NCBI RefSeq assembly: GCF_006716125.1
Contig: NZ_VFOM01000003.1
Location: 1 to 64,000, forward strand
Source of the DNA: Homoserinimonas aerilata
Lineage (GTDB): Bacteria > Actinomycetota > Actinomycetes > Actinomycetales > Microbacteriaceae
Reading direction: 5' to 3'
Length of the DNA stretch: 64,000 nt
A program made the translations under genes and the position numbers. Position 1 is the stretch's first letter. Every line of letters begins with the position of its first letter. The notes beneath the pieces are model-generated. The model was not told where the DNA came from. It did not search any database and saw nothing but the letters and a program-made list of their open reading frames with translations. Positions 63,536-64,000 of the stretch are shown here, in pieces.

Positions 63536-64000
63536 GTGAACCAGCCCACCCTCGGCGTTGTCGGCTACCTGCGCTTCTTCTGGCGCCAGCTGACGAGCAT
63601 GCGCACGGCCCTCATGCTGCTTCTGCTGCTCGCCGTCGCCGCCATCCCCGGCTCTCTCGTGCCGCAGCGTGGCGCCGACCCGAACGGCGTCGTGCAGTAC
63701 TTCACCGATCACCCCGATCTGGCGCCCGTGCTCGACGGCCTGCAGCTGTTCGACGTGTACACCTCGGTGTGGTTCTCGGCCATCTACCTTCTGTTGTTCC
63801 TGTCGCTCATCGGTTGCGTCATCCCGCGCAGCTCGCACCATCTGAAGGCGCTGCGCACGCCTCCGCCGAAGACGCCCGCCAGATTGGAACGCCTGGAAGG
63901 TTTCACGACCGTCGACGCGCCTGGCGTGGATGCGGCATCCGCCATCGAATCGGCGCGCGCGATGCTGCGCCGTTCCGGCTACAGGGTGCGGATGTTCGAC
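63536..64000 (+). CDS. resB: Cytochrome c biogenesis protein ResB (partial, runs off the window)
   Basis: An open frame from about 63536 (GTG; a TTG at 63488 is also in frame) to the window end, 155 residues visible. The start is typical of ResB/Ccs1: FFWRQLTSMRTALMLLLLLAVAAIPGSLVPQR, then a second membrane segment SAIYLLLFLSLIGCVIPR. It forms the heme-delivery complex with ResC/CcsA, expected downstream. Confidence 0.9.
   Translation, partial: MNQPTLGVVGYLRFFWRQLTSMRTALMLLLLLAVAAIPGSLVPQRGADPNGVVQYFTDHPDLAPVLDGLQLFDVYTSVWFSAIYLLLFLSLIGCVIPRSSHHLKALRTPPPKTPARLERLEGFTTVDAPGVDAASAIESARAMLRRSGYRVRMFD

Overview
The window is high-GC DNA with dense, mostly unidirectional gene runs, ATGA-type stop/start overlaps, many GTG starts and many genes that look leaderless. 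These traits, the actinobacterial-only small ribosomal protein bS22, a BldC/excisionase-type HTH protein and sugar ABC systems without their own ATPase point to an actinobacterium, most likely a member of the Microbacteriaceae. The family assignment is inference; no rRNA is present.

Layout. (1) 1-8034: a sugar locus with a LacI regulator (cut by the window edge), a CUT1-type binding protein and two permeases, a GH32-like glycosidase, a serine hydrolase, a PfkB kinase and an aldo/keto reductase. (2) 8035-18777: a uridine-phosphorylase-like gene, divergent from one long operon. The operon encodes a NitT/TauT-type ABC importer, class 1B dihydroorotate dehydrogenase (PyrD and PyrK), an IclR regulator, two degenerate phosphoribosyltransferase-like proteins, an M20 carbamoyl-amino-acid hydrolase and dihydroorotase. 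It has no pyrB, carAB or pyrF, so it reads best as an import and catabolic route from orotate to dihydroorotate, N-carbamoyl-aspartate and aspartate. (3) 18784-22051: tRNA-Arg(ACG), a VIT-family transporter, an MFS gene broken by an in-frame TAG, and a TetR regulator. (4) 22121-43975: an aromatic-catabolism island. It holds a P450 with its ferredoxin and reductase, a catalytically dead and an intact phosphotriesterase/lactonase-like paralogue, a flavin monooxygenase, three hydrolases and an AraC regulator. These are followed by a resorcinol/hydroxyquinol pathway (TfdB-type hydroxylase, maleylacetate reductase, hydroxyquinol 1,2-dioxygenase), a five-gene branched-chain-type ABC importer, a second flavin monooxygenase, an IclR and a MarR regulator. 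(5) 43976-64000: mainly housekeeping genes: pruA, upp, tadA, a CDF transporter, proC, Trk/Ktr potassium uptake, small regulators, bS22, a HAD phosphatase, a glutaredoxin-like protein, an MMPL transporter, aspS of the short archaeal type, a histidine phosphatase, and the start of a cytochrome c maturation operon (TlpA-like, CcdA, ResB).

At a finer scale there are three families of dispersed palindromic intergenic repeats: A at 7056 and 18784; B at 31446 and 41328, with a fragment at 54023; C at 46335, 47489, 48684 and 61369. There is also a 23-bp tandem repeat at 59944, two TTCCG-N5-CGGAA palindromes around the pyrimidine operon promoter, and a strong pattern of leaderless promoters (TANNNT followed 6-8 nt later by the start codon). 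The most interesting candidates for undescribed biology are the orotate-type catabolic operon with its twin pseudo-phosphoribosyltransferases, and the aromatic island with its dead/intact phosphotriesterase pair.
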